The translations under genes were made by a program, and so were the position numbers. A stretch of DNA of 64,000 bases from Pseudobdellovibrio exovorus JSS (lineage in GTDB: Bacteria > Bdellovibrionota > Bdellovibrionia > Bdellovibrionales > Bdellovibrionaceae): the NCBI RefSeq assembly GCF_000348725.1, contig NC_020813.1:1-64000 (forward strand), read 5' to 3'. Shown here piece after piece: positions 54,246-62,244 of this stretch. The number at the start of each line of letters is the position of its first letter. Within the stretch, counting starts at the first letter, position 1. The notes under the pieces were generated by a model that saw only the letters and a program-made list of their open reading frames with translations, ran no database searches and was not told where the DNA came from.

Positions 54246-54818
54246 ATGTTTAAGTCATTCGTAATGGCAGCAGCCATGATCGTGAGCGCGTCTGCTCATG
54301 CACACACTACAGTTGCAGAATCACTATTCGCAGCTCAACAACCCTACATTCAAGAAGCAGTTGTAGCTTTCGGTTTAGACTGGAAAGTTGGACAAGAAAA
54401 CAACTACAAATTGAACATGGGTGGATTCTTGAACGGATCTATGAAAATGTACGTTCGTGAAATTTCTGCTGATGGTATTTGGATGGTTCAAGATGTGGAC
54501 ATGATGATCCAAAAACAAAAAGTTGAAGTTCTAATCGACCCATCTAACGGACAAATCAAAAAAATGTTAGTTAATGGTAAAGAGCAAGAACCACCAAAAT
54601 CTGACTTCGAATTGATCGATCAAAAAGAAGATCGCGTGACTGTTCCAGCGGGAACTTTTGATGCTATCTACTTGAAAATCAAAGACAATGCTAACAACGG
54701 CCAAATCGCTGAGCAATGGGTTAACCCTCGCGATATCCCTCTTTCTGGTATGTTGCAGTCAAAAGCTGACAGCCAAATGGGAAAGGTGACAATTCAATTA
54801 ACTTCGTTTAAGAAGTAA
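54246..54818 (+). CDS. Secreted protein of unknown function
   Basis: The 190-residue protein has a signal peptide cleaved after AHA and a beta-rich mature part with YKLNMGGFLNGSMKMYVREI, DSGQIK-like turns and RVTVPAGTFDAIYLKIKD. The PAGTFDAIYLK segment occurs in bacterial lipoprotein-carrier-like or DUF3108-like proteins, so a role near the envelope is possible. GGAGG is 6 bases before the ATG. A terminator follows inside the next gene's start. Confidence 0.75.
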   Translation: MFKSFVMAAAMIVSASAHAHTTVAESLFAAQQPYIQEAVVAFGLDWKVGQENNYKLNMGGFLNGSMKMYVREISADGIWMVQDVDMMIQKQKVEVLIDPSNGQIKKMLVNGKEQEPPKSDFELIDQKEDRVTVPAGTFDAIYLKIKDNANNGQIAEQWVNPRDIPLSGMLQSKADSQMGKVTIQLTSFKK

Positions 54819-54820
54819 GG

Positions 54821-55678
54821 ATGAATTGTTTTTTATCAACAACCAAAAAAGCCGCGCTAAAAAACGCGGCTTTTTTATTGGGAATAACTCTTCTTGTTCT
54901 TTCTGCTGAAGCCCAAAACAAAAATATCAGCAATACCTTTGAATCCACGAAAAAGCAGGCCACCGAACTTCTTTTGCAAAAAAAGAAAACACAAGCCATT
55001 CAATTAGTTCGCGCCTATGAACAAAAAATTTCCAATACAGCCTCAAAAATCGAAGCGCAAGAGTTGATGGTGAATATCTCTCAGAAGTTCCTTTCGCGCA
55101 CGACCCAAGAGGCCTATGAAAACTCGTTAAACATCACCGTTGAAAGCTTAAAAGACGCAGTAAAAAGCAACGAGCAGTGTCTTTCGTTAGACCCAAATCA
55201 CCTTGATTGCCTCATTCAAAAAATGCGTCTGTACACGCGTGAAAAAAATCCTAAGGCGGCTCGTGCCGTTTTGTCTGATATTAAAGCGATCGCAGCTAAC
55301 ACGTCCTATGATGTTTGGCTCAGCCTCATGGCAGATCGTCGGTTACCCAACTTCAGCAGTCGTCAGATATTAAAAACGCTGCCCGAAAATCCACAGGAAG
55401 ATCAATTTCCTCTGATTATTTTAGAGTTAGAGCGTTCATTTGTAGCTAAAAACTATTCACGTGCGCGGGATCTGCTGGGATACCTTGAAAAACACTTTTC
55501 TGATTGGCCAGATCTGTCTTTCTATCAAGACAAAATCGACCGCGAGTCTGGCGAAGGCAGTGAGGTCCTATCCGAACAGCAAACAGTTCAATACAGCAAC
55601 AAATGTAAAAATTTAAGCAAGACAATTGCCCGTAAGTTTCGGTATGATTTTGATCTCTGCCTGCGTACGAACGAATAA
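54821..55678 (+). CDS. Exported TPR-like protein
   Basis: The 285-residue protein reads from ATG 54821 with a signal peptide (KKAALKNAAFLLGITLLVLS, cleavage after AEA), helical repeats (QAIQLVRAYEQKIS, NEQCLSLDPNHLDC, AARAVLSDIKAIAAN) and a C-terminal CKNLSKTIARKFRYDFDLC cysteine pair. It starts 2 bases after the preceding stop. Oddly, a perfect intrinsic terminator lies inside its signal-peptide codons (54845-54876). A later start would remove the signal peptide, so this start is kept. Confidence 0.72.
   Translation: MNCFLSTTKKAALKNAAFLLGITLLVLSAEAQNKNISNTFESTKKQATELLLQKKKTQAIQLVRAYEQKISNTASKIEAQELMVNISQKFLSRTTQEAYENSLNITVESLKDAVKSNEQCLSLDPNHLDCLIQKMRLYTREKNPKAARAVLSDIKAIAANTSYDVWLSLMADRRLPNFSSRQILKTLPENPQEDQFPLIILELERSFVAKNYSRARDLLGYLEKHFSDWPDLSFYQDKIDRESGEGSEVLSEQQTVQYSNKCKNLSKTIARKFRYDFDLCLRTNE
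54845..54876 (+). terminator. Intrinsic terminator inside the signal-peptide codons of the TPR-like gene
   Basis: AAAAAAGCCGCG pairs with CGCGGCTTTTTT around CTAAAAAA. It closes the preceding secreted-protein transcript, yet it lies 24 bases into the next reading frame, so read-through or attenuation would control the second gene. Confidence 0.85.
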
Positions 55679-55692
55679 GGGGGATCGACCAC

Positions 55693-55884
55693 GTGAAAAA
55701 ACAGATTTTATTTCTTATGGCCATTACAGCTTTAAGCTCATTGGGTTTTTCCTGTGGAATCAAGGGACCACCACTTCCTCCGTTGCAGCCAGAAACAATA
55801 CAAAAACAAAAAGCACAAGAAGCCGCAGCGGCGACGCCGTCTGATGCGACTCCTGATTCGACGACTAAAAAGAAAACTCAATGA
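55693..55884 (+). CDS. lptM: LptM-like small lipoprotein
   Basis: A 63-residue lipoprotein with signal and lipobox GFSC, then GIKGPPLPP, the hallmark of LptM (YifL), which helps mature the LPS transporter LptDE. A Thr/Ala-rich tail follows. The GTG start has GGGGG upstream. It overlaps dapF by 4 bases, the same adjacency as yifL-dapF in E. coli, which supports the assignment. Confidence 0.75.
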   Translation: MKKQILFLMAITALSSLGFSCGIKGPPLPPLQPETIQKQKAQEAAAATPSDATPDSTTKKKTQ

Positions 55885-56663
55885 GCTTGTTAAAAACCCA
55901 TTTGATTTCAGGAGCGGGAAATACTTTCCACGTGAGCTTTGATGGTCACGATGAATTCACTTTGTGGGGAGCCGACAAGCGCAAAGAGATCACTCGCCGT
56001 GTCTGTGCTGAAAACAAAGCCGACGGATTTATTTTTCTTCAGGCGGCCTTAGAGCAAGAAAATCACTATCGTTGGTTTTTCTATAATAACGATGGCTCTG
56101 ATGCCGAAATGTGCGGGAATGCCACTCGCTGTGTGGGCTACTACATTAAAAACATTTTGAAGAATGCCGCAACTCACTGGAGTCTACAAACTGTTGCCGG
56201 AGCGATTCGTATTGATTTTGTTAATACTGAATCCTTTAAAATCACCATGACACCGATTCAGCGCTATGATTCCTCTTTGGGATTTTTCTGTGATACGGGG
56301 GTGCCACATCTGGTGCTGGAACGTCAGGAAATATTACAAGATGAAGTGACTCGTCAGGCCTCGCGCAAACTGCGCTTTCACGAAGAGTTCCAACCACGTG
56401 GAACCAATGTGACTCAGGTCGTATTGGAAGATGACCCCAAAAAAGTGAAAGCAGTTTCGTACGAGCGCGGAGTCGAAGACTTCACTGATGCCTGCGGCAC
56501 AGGAGCCATGGCGGCGGCTTTCTACAACTTAACTAAACGCGGTGAAAGTGAAACTCAGGTTGAAATGCCGGGGGGAACACTTATGATGAATTTATTTGAT
56601 CTGGATAAACCCACAATGACGGGTCCTGCCATTTTATTAGGGAGTTACGAATATGAAATCTAG
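55881..56663 (+). CDS. dapF: Diaminopimelate epimerase
   Basis: DapF converts LL- to meso-diaminopimelate for lysine and peptidoglycan. The 260-residue protein has the two catalytic cysteines in AEMCGNATRC and DACGTGAMAAAF, with the NxGSDAEMCGN-type phosphate-free active site. Its ATG overlaps the lptM stop; dapA starts 11 bases before its end. It heads a dap operon. Confidence 0.93.
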   Translation: MSLLKTHLISGAGNTFHVSFDGHDEFTLWGADKRKEITRRVCAENKADGFIFLQAALEQENHYRWFFYNNDGSDAEMCGNATRCVGYYIKNILKNAATHWSLQTVAGAIRIDFVNTESFKITMTPIQRYDSSLGFFCDTGVPHLVLERQEILQDEVTRQASRKLRFHEEFQPRGTNVTQVVLEDDPKKVKAVSYERGVEDFTDACGTGAMAAAFYNLTKRGESETQVEMPGGTLMMNLFDLDKPTMTGPAILLGSYEYEI

Positions 56664-57543
56664 AACGGATTACAAAGGTGCTATTTCGGCCATTCCAACA
56701 CCATTTCTAAACAAACAGGTTGATTTTGAATCCTTGAAAAAGATGATCGAGTTTCAACTTAAGGGTGGCATCTGCGGTTTCGTAGTGAATGGAACAACGG
56801 CAGAAAGTCCGACGCTCTCATGGGAAGAAGTTGAAAAAATCTATAAGCTCGTGCGCGAAATTGCGGGAACGCGTGTTCCGGTTATCGTGGGTACAGGCTC
56901 GAACAGCACAGATGACACTGTCGAAACCACTCAAAAAGCAGAAAAGCTAGGAGCCGATGCGGCGTTGGTGGTGGTGCCTTACTACAACAAACCTCCACAG
57001 CGCGGACTTGTGGCTCATTTCACTGAAGTGGCGACAAACGCGAACTTGCCAATCGTGATGTACAATGTTCCGGGTCGTACGATCACGGGTATGACAGCAG
57101 AAACCATTGCTGAGCTGACAAAAGTTAAAAATATTTTTGCGATCAAAGAAGCCAGCGGCGATATCGCCTTTGATGAAAAACTAAAACCACTGGTGCCAGC
57201 AGATTTTGTTATGCTTTCGGGTGATGATCCAACTTACCCTCAGTTTTTAAAGCTGGGCGGTTCCGGTGTGATTTCAGTGATGTCGAATGTAATCCCTGCT
57301 GAGTGCGCTCGCTGGTATGACATGGCCCAATCAGGCAAATGGGGCGAGCTAGAAGCTGATTTCGGTCGTTACAAAAAATTTATTTCTCAAATGTATCTGG
57401 AAGCGAACCCAATCCCATTGAAATGGATCATGTACAAAATGGGATTGTTTAAGTCTCCGGAAATGCGCCTACCGCTAGTGGCTTTGGACTCTGTTCATCA
57501 CGAACCACTAGCCGGTGAAATGAAAACATTAGGGTTGATCTAA
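56653..57543 (+). CDS. dapA: 4-hydroxy-tetrahydrodipicolinate synthase
   Basis: DapA condenses pyruvate with aspartate semialdehyde. The 296-residue TIM barrel has GTTAESPTLSWEE, the tyrosine in MYNVPGRT, the Schiff-base lysine in FAIKEASGD and GDDPTYPQFL. The length is canonical. It overlaps dapF by 11 bases and is followed by dapB after one base. Confidence 0.95.
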   Translation: MKSRTDYKGAISAIPTPFLNKQVDFESLKKMIEFQLKGGICGFVVNGTTAESPTLSWEEVEKIYKLVREIAGTRVPVIVGTGSNSTDDTVETTQKAEKLGADAALVVVPYYNKPPQRGLVAHFTEVATNANLPIVMYNVPGRTITGMTAETIAELTKVKNIFAIKEASGDIAFDEKLKPLVPADFVMLSGDDPTYPQFLKLGGSGVISVMSNVIPAECARWYDMAQSGKWGELEADFGRYKKFISQMYLEANPIPLKWIMYKMGLFKSPEMRLPLVALDSVHHEPLAGEMKTLGLI

Positions 57544-57544
57544 T

Positions 57545-58285
57545 ATGAAAATCAGAATCGGTCTTTTCGGTGGCAGCGGTAAAATGGGTAAAGCTGTCGA
57601 GCAAATGCTGCCGTTGTTGAAAACAAAAAATAACCTAGAACCATTCCTTTGTATCGGTAAAGATCGTTCGGGCCTATTTGCAATCAGTGCCAGTGACATT
57701 CATGATGTCGAAGCGGACATTCTAGCTGATGTGGATGTGTGGATTGAGTTCACTTCGGATAAAGGTTTGAAAGAGCTTTTAAAAGCCACTGAAAAATTTA
57801 AAACTCCGATTGTTTCCGGCTCGACAGGTCTTAGCGAGGCAGATTTCAAGAATTTGAAAAAAGCCGCCGGCAAAAGAAAAATTTTCTGGGCGTCTAATAT
57901 GAGCCCAGGATTATGGGCTTTCCGTCAGGCGATGAAGGGCTTAAGCCATATTTCGCATTTTGATTTTGCTATGGAAGAGTTGCATCACACGCAAAAAAAA
58001 GACAATCCCAGCGGCACAGCGAAAACCTTGCACAGTGATTTAGAAAAAATCGTGGGTAAAAAAGTTTCAGCTCCGGTGGGCTATCGCTTAGGTGGAATTT
58101 TCGGAGTTCACAAGCTATTCGCTGCTTCTTCCAATGAAGTGATCACGCTTCAGCATCAGGCTTTGAATCGTACCGTCTTTGCTGAAGGTGCGCTGTTGGC
58201 CGCTGACTGGTTGGCGGGCTCAGTGAAAAAAGCGGGATACTATTCTATGGACGATATGATGCTTTCGAAACGCGTTAAAAAGTAA
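57545..58285 (+). CDS. dapB: 4-hydroxy-tetrahydrodipicolinate reductase
   Basis: DapB reduces the dapA product with NAD(P)H. The 246-residue protein has the nucleotide-binding GGSGKMGKAVEQ, GSTGLSE, the catalytic EELHHTQKKDNPSGTAKTL and the C-terminal dimer region. It is the last of three dap genes in a row. Confidence 0.93.
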   Translation: MKIRIGLFGGSGKMGKAVEQMLPLLKTKNNLEPFLCIGKDRSGLFAISASDIHDVEADILADVDVWIEFTSDKGLKELLKATEKFKTPIVSGSTGLSEADFKNLKKAAGKRKIFWASNMSPGLWAFRQAMKGLSHISHFDFAMEELHHTQKKDNPSGTAKTLHSDLEKIVGKKVSAPVGYRLGGIFGVHKLFAASSNEVITLQHQALNRTVFAEGALLAADWLAGSVKKAGYYSMDDMMLSKRVKK

Positions 58286-58303
58286 TACAGAAGGGAAAAC
58301 ACA

Positions 58304-58951
58304 ATGAAATTTTTTATCGACTCAGCAGATGTAAATGAAATCAGAGCCGCCAACGAAAGAGGTTGGGTTGATGGCGTAACAACAAATCCAACTTTGGTTG
58401 CCAAATCAGGTCGCTCTTTTGAAGACGTGATCAAAGAAATCTGCACGATCACCACAGGCCCTGTTTCTGCAGAGGTGATTTCATTAAAAGCCGATGAAAT
58501 GGTTAAAGAGGGCGTGGCCCTAGCAAAATGGGCTGACAACGTCGTGGTAAAAATCCCGATGTGCGAAGATGGAATGATCGCTGTTAAAAAATTAACTGCG
58601 GAAGGCATTAAAACCAATGTGACTTTAGTCTTCACACCAATGCAGGCGATCTTGGCGGCAAAAGCTGGCGCCACAATGGTGTCACCGTTTGTTGGCCGTC
58701 TTGATGATATTGGAAACGATGGCATGGCCATGGTAAACGATGTGGTGCAAATCTATCGTAACTACGATTTTGCCACAGAAGTTCTAGTAGCGTCGGTTCG
58801 CGGACCATTGCACTTACAGCAGGCCGCTTTAATCGGTGCGGATATCGCGACAATTCCTTACAAAGTGATGCAACAGATGACAGGTCATCCGTTGACGACG
58901 AAGGGGATAGACATGTTCTTAGCCGATTGGAACAAAGCCAAGGGTCAGTAA
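58304..58951 (+). CDS. tal: Transaldolase / fructose-6-phosphate aldolase-like (TalC type)
   Basis: The 215-residue short transaldolase begins [20 protein letters not shown], has [14 protein letters not shown], the Schiff-base lysine in [11 protein letters not shown] and [13 protein letters not shown]. Short TalC-type proteins are transaldolases or fructose-6-phosphate aldolases; sequence alone cannot tell them apart. It probably belongs to the dap transcript (18-base gap). Its last codons and stop lie in the arm of a long inverted repeat. Confidence 0.92.
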   Translation: MKFFIDSADVNEIRAANERGWVDGVTTNPTLVAKSGRSFEDVIKEICTITTGPVSAEVISLKADEMVKEGVALAKWADNVVVKIPMCEDGMIAVKKLTAEGIKTNVTLVFTPMQAILAAKAGATMVSPFVGRLDDIGNDGMAMVNDVVQIYRNYDFATEVLVASVRGPLHLQQAALIGADIATIPYKVMQQMTGHPLTTKGIDMFLADWNKAKGQ

Positions 58952-59064
58952 AGACTCTGATCCTGCGTTGCCTTCGTCAACCCTTCCCTGCGGCGTGGAT
59001 AAACCACGCCTCAGTCAGGCTTTCCTCGTCGCCTTGGCTCAGAGCCTTTCTTGACCCTTGGACA
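58938..59064. repeat. Long imperfect inverted repeat overlapping the tal stop codon
   Basis: About 125 bp fold into one long hairpin: outer arms CCAAGGGTCA / TGACCCTTGG, inner GGCGTGG / CCACGCC around ATAAA (centre 59001), with AGACTCTGATCC / GGCTCAGAGCCT between. The structure is imperfect in the middle. It resembles a small non-autonomous element or a strong 3' hairpin; the tal stop lies in the left arm. Confidence 0.75.
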
Positions 59065-59169
59065 GTTTAAAAATTCGAAAACTGAACTCTATATAAAATA
59101 TAGATCAAACAGGTGTGAGCGAAGCTTTTGCATAAAGGCTTCGCTATGGAAAATTTTGGGAAAAGAAAT

Positions 59170-59185
59170 TTGCTAAATTTAGCAA
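59170..59185. promoter_or_regulatory. 16-bp palindrome upstream of the HTH locus
   Basis: TTGCTAAATTTAGCAA is a perfect palindrome 20 bases upstream of the small ORF at 59205. It is a likely operator for the HTH protein encoded downstream. Confidence 0.65.
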
Positions 59186-59204
59186 CTTTTCATAAAATCA
59201 AATT

Positions 59205-59327
59205 ATGAGCCGTCAAGAGTATCGACTACCCTTGATGGTGAATAAGCGGTTTATCAATAAGGTGATTATTGATTCACATTATAAGAAAAAACACGGCAAC
59301 TCGATGAACAGATGTATTTGGGCGTAA
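59205..59327 (+). pseudogene. Degraded toxin-like ORF upstream of the HTH gene
   Basis: The frame codes 40 residues (MSRQEYRLPLMVNKRF, VIIDSHYKKKHGNS) and stops at 59325. A one-base shift near 59303 joins it to DEQMYLGVINAHRRS in the frame that ends at 59350. The IxDxHYxxKH pattern resembles small toxin-associated proteins found next to HTH antitoxins. This looks like a frameshifted remnant; a short intact peptide cannot be excluded. Confidence 0.4.
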
Positions 59328-59362
59328 TCAATGCCCACAGAAGATCATAGGTGAAGATTTAT

Positions 59363-59668
59363 ATGGGAATGCCAAAGCAGACAGAGCTAAGAAGAGTTCG
59401 GAAAAAGCTGAAAAAAATGGAAGGAACGTTGGCACTTAATCCGAACGCAACGGCTTTAGAGCGATTTCGTTGGAATCTGCATCAAAAGTTTGTGGAATAT
59501 AAGTTGGATAAAAACATGACTCAAAAGGAAATGGCACAAAAACTTAAAGTAGATGAAAGCCATATCAGTAAAATACTTAATTATCGCTTAGATGAGTTTT
59601 CCACAGATCGCCTAATTCTGTTATATGCAAAGCTGAATCCCAAAGTTAAACTTGAAGTTGGATCTTAA
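59363..59668 (+). CDS. XRE-family HTH protein, antitoxin-like
   Basis: The 101-residue protein has a basic N-terminal helix (RRVRKKLKKMEG) and a HTH with NMTQKEMAQKLKVDESHISKILN and STDRLILLYAKLNP, as in HigA-type antitoxins. ATG 59363 is preferred (AGGTGAAGA upstream); GTG 59351 is possible. With the palindrome and broken upstream ORF it looks like a remnant toxin-antitoxin locus. A GTGCC/GGCAC hairpin follows the stop. Confidence 0.72.
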   Translation: MGMPKQTELRRVRKKLKKMEGTLALNPNATALERFRWNLHQKFVEYKLDKNMTQKEMAQKLKVDESHISKILNYRLDEFSTDRLILLYAKLNPKVKLEVGS

Positions 59669-59683
59669 GTGCCTCGAGGGCAC
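59669..59683 (+). terminator. Short hairpin after the HTH gene
   Basis: GTGCC and GGCAC pair around TCGAG directly after the stop codon. An alternative CGAGG/CCTCG pairing overlaps. No strong T run, so it is a weak terminator at best. Confidence 0.4.
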
Positions 59684-59774
59684 CTCGACTTTGGGACTTT
59701 TAATTGTATTTCTGATGAGTGAATACTTGGCTTTTCTTGGCTTGGCGGAGCCTGTTTGTTACGCTTGAACCAGT

Positions 59775-60218
59775 ATGAATTGGATGAAGAAGTTGGGGGT
59801 TCTGTGCGCCGGATTGTATCTGGTGGGCTGCCAAACCTCAGGTTACATGATTGAAGAGTCGAACTATTCAGTTAAGCAGCATCGTATTGCCATTACACAG
59901 GCAATGGGTCCGATCAATACTGTTAGTGCCAATGGGCGCGAGCTGACCTCGGTTTACCATGACCGCAGCCTGAAAAATATCGAGGTCACCCCGAAAGTAA
60001 AAGAGCGCTATTACACAAAAGCTATTATTTTAGGCCCCCGTCGCCCCTATCGAGTTTCGGTGGTGGTAAAGGCTGAAGAGCGAGATCCCGACACCGGTCG
60101 CTTTATGGAGGTCGGAATTGAAGAAGATCTGAGCCGCCGTCGTGCCTTGAGTATCCTCCAGATGCTTAACCAAAGTCCTGCTCCGAGTGGTATATTTGAC
60201 GAAGAGATGCCCTTCTAA
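59775..60218 (+). CDS. Lipoprotein of unknown function
   Basis: The 147-residue protein has a signal with lipobox LVGC and a mixed mature domain with ITQAMGPINTVSANGRELTS and EDLSRRRALSILQMLNQ. No family was recognised. It precedes a large exported protein by 29 bases, so the two are probably co-expressed at the envelope. Confidence 0.72.
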   Translation: MNWMKKLGVLCAGLYLVGCQTSGYMIEESNYSVKQHRIAITQAMGPINTVSANGRELTSVYHDRSLKNIEVTPKVKERYYTKAIILGPRRPYRVSVVVKAEERDPDTGRFMEVGIEEDLSRRRALSILQMLNQSPAPSGIFDEEMPF

Positions 60219-60247
60219 GTATCCTATTTGAGTAGTCAGGAGCTGAA

Positions 60248-62230
60248 TTGACCATTTATTCGCTTACATTGTCATTGATGGTGGCATCGGTGTTTTTGTT
60301 TTCATCGAAAACAGAGCAATCGCGCGTAGTCACTATTCAGCGTCCACTGGTGATTACTCAAGAAAGAAAATCACCGGCCTTCTATGCTTATCAGCAGGCG
60401 CAAAAATTAAACGAGCGAAAACCTGCGGCTGTCTATAATAATGCTCCTTCTACACACTTAAGCACTTACAGTATCAAGCCAGAAAAAATACAACTGCAAG
60501 TGACAGAAATGAAACTCAGTAAACGTGAATTTGCTACGTTGGATGAAAGTGGCATGAGGATCGCTGTTTTTTCAAATCCACTTCAAAATGATTTCATGGA
60601 CCCAGCACACGAGCGCGTTGTGGCTGAAGACTTTGTAACGAACGAACAAAAAGCCGACATGGGTTCTGCGGTTTCCGCTTTGACTCCTGAGGCGACTGTT
60701 TTATCTCCGGATAAAAAGTGGGCGACGATCAAAGGAAAATTCGAATTGATCGACGGAGTCGGCATCGTAGATCACTACATTGAAATTCGTCGCATCGAAG
60801 AGGGCATTTCACGTGAAGTGGGACAAATCGATTTGATGACGGGATCTTACGCTATCGAAATAGAGTCACCGCAAGGTTACTTGGTGGCTCAAGTACGCGA
60901 TCGCAGCACGGGAGGCTTAGTTGGAGAAGATCGTGCCCGCCTATTTAATTTACAGAGTAAAGGGCAGTATTTCGAAGGACCATTTATTCGCGTTGGCCAA
61001 CCACCAACATTGGCGATCAATTTAAGTTATAGTGGTGGAAATGGCAGCGGAGGCAGCGGAAAAAGTGCGATCAGTACAAAATCTGCAAAAGCTGTCGTTC
61101 CAGACAGTGCGTCTACTTTTTCTTCAGCAGTCAACAGTGTGGCGACAGCGACGTTGTTTGATAACCAAAATACGTTGGCTCAAGTGAACGATAAATTCAG
61201 CAACATTGGTTTGTGGTCGGCGACAATTTCTAGATTTTATGATCCTAGCCGTGTTTATAAAAACGTAACGACTATTCGTCAGACGGCAGATAAAAATGAA
61301 ACGTCCGTGTTTACTTCTAAGTGGATTGAAGGCGTTGTTGAATATGTAGCTGACTTACAGAAAATCAGTTACCGCAGTAAAAATGCTCCGATTCTTATTG
61401 GAAGAGTTTTAGTTGATGGTAAACCTGTGGCTGGTGCCGAGGTGATGATCGAAAGTCATTTGGGACTTCAACCGATTTATTTCGATCAATTTATGATCCC
61501 AAGTATCAGCGCTAAGACCACCTCTGAAAATGGCTATTTCATGTTTGTCGGGCTGGATGTGGGAGCCTATAAAGTTTCAGCGATTCGCCGCCAACAAGCT
61601 TTAGGTGGACAAATGTTCTTAGCTGAAGCAGATGCCATTGCTTTTCAAAATATCGCGGCACAAAGCACATTGCGCAGTAAAACATTGCGCAGCTTTGATG
61701 CGTTCAGCTCGGAACTTGTGGAAACGGAAGCTTACGCATCAGAATCTCAGGCCGATGTTATTGAAACAAATGGTGGCAAAGCTCAAATGCAAAGTTATGC
61801 AGAAACGGGTTTAAGCGAAGTGATTGTGAAGCCACAAGATGCACGCTATTTATCAGTTCGCTACAACTACAATTCAAGACAAGACTACTTGCACTTGCCG
61901 CAAGTTCAAGAGGAATGGCTGCTGCAGGCGATTCGCACGTATAAAATCAATGTGATGCCACAAAGCGGAGTCATTATTGGTTTCACGCGGGACCTTGTTT
62001 ATGATGCTTATCTTGTAAGTGAGAGCTTTTCTAAAAACGATGTTCTTTACTTCGATTCAACTGGGCACGTCACCACGACACTGACTACAGGTGGCGGATT
62101 TATTCTTTTCAATGTTCCCGTGGGAATGCGCGAAGTGGTTCTGCAAGAGCGCAAAACAGATCGTATTTTTTCTCAGGTTTTCAATGTCTTAGATCATCAG
62201 ATCTCGGTCAGTCATTTTCAAAAAGATTAA
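60248..62230 (+). CDS. Exported protein with carboxypeptidase-regulatory-like domain
   Basis: A 660-residue protein with an N-terminal hydrophobic segment (YSLTLSLMVASVFLFSS) that may be an uncleaved anchor or signal. The middle has a Gly/Ser-rich linker (SGGNGSGGSGKSAIS), then a CarboxypepD_reg-type beta sandwich (ILIGRVLVDGKPVAGAEVMIES, TTSENGYFMFVGLDVGAYKV). The rest is beta-rich. TTG start follows CAGGAG. A surface or periplasmic structural role fits; the exact function is unknown. Confidence 0.7.
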   Translation: MTIYSLTLSLMVASVFLFSSKTEQSRVVTIQRPLVITQERKSPAFYAYQQAQKLNERKPAAVYNNAPSTHLSTYSIKPEKIQLQVTEMKLSKREFATLDESGMRIAVFSNPLQNDFMDPAHERVVAEDFVTNEQKADMGSAVSALTPEATVLSPDKKWATIKGKFELIDGVGIVDHYIEIRRIEEGISREVGQIDLMTGSYAIEIESPQGYLVAQVRDRSTGGLVGEDRARLFNLQSKGQYFEGPFIRVGQPPTLAINLSYSGGNGSGGSGKSAISTKSAKAVVPDSASTFSSAVNSVATATLFDNQNTLAQVNDKFSNIGLWSATISRFYDPSRVYKNVTTIRQTADKNETSVFTSKWIEGVVEYVADLQKISYRSKNAPILIGRVLVDGKPVAGAEVMIESHLGLQPIYFDQFMIPSISAKTTSENGYFMFVGLDVGAYKVSAIRRQQALGGQMFLAEADAIAFQNIAAQSTLRSKTLRSFDAFSSELVETEAYASESQADVIETNGGKAQMQSYAETGLSEVIVKPQDARYLSVRYNYNSRQDYLHLPQVQEEWLLQAIRTYKINVMPQSGVIIGFTRDLVYDAYLVSESFSKNDVLYFDSTGHVTTTLTTGGGFILFNVPVGMREVVLQERKTDRIFSQVFNVLDHQISVSHFQKD

Positions 62231-62244
62231 AGCTAAAATTCGAT

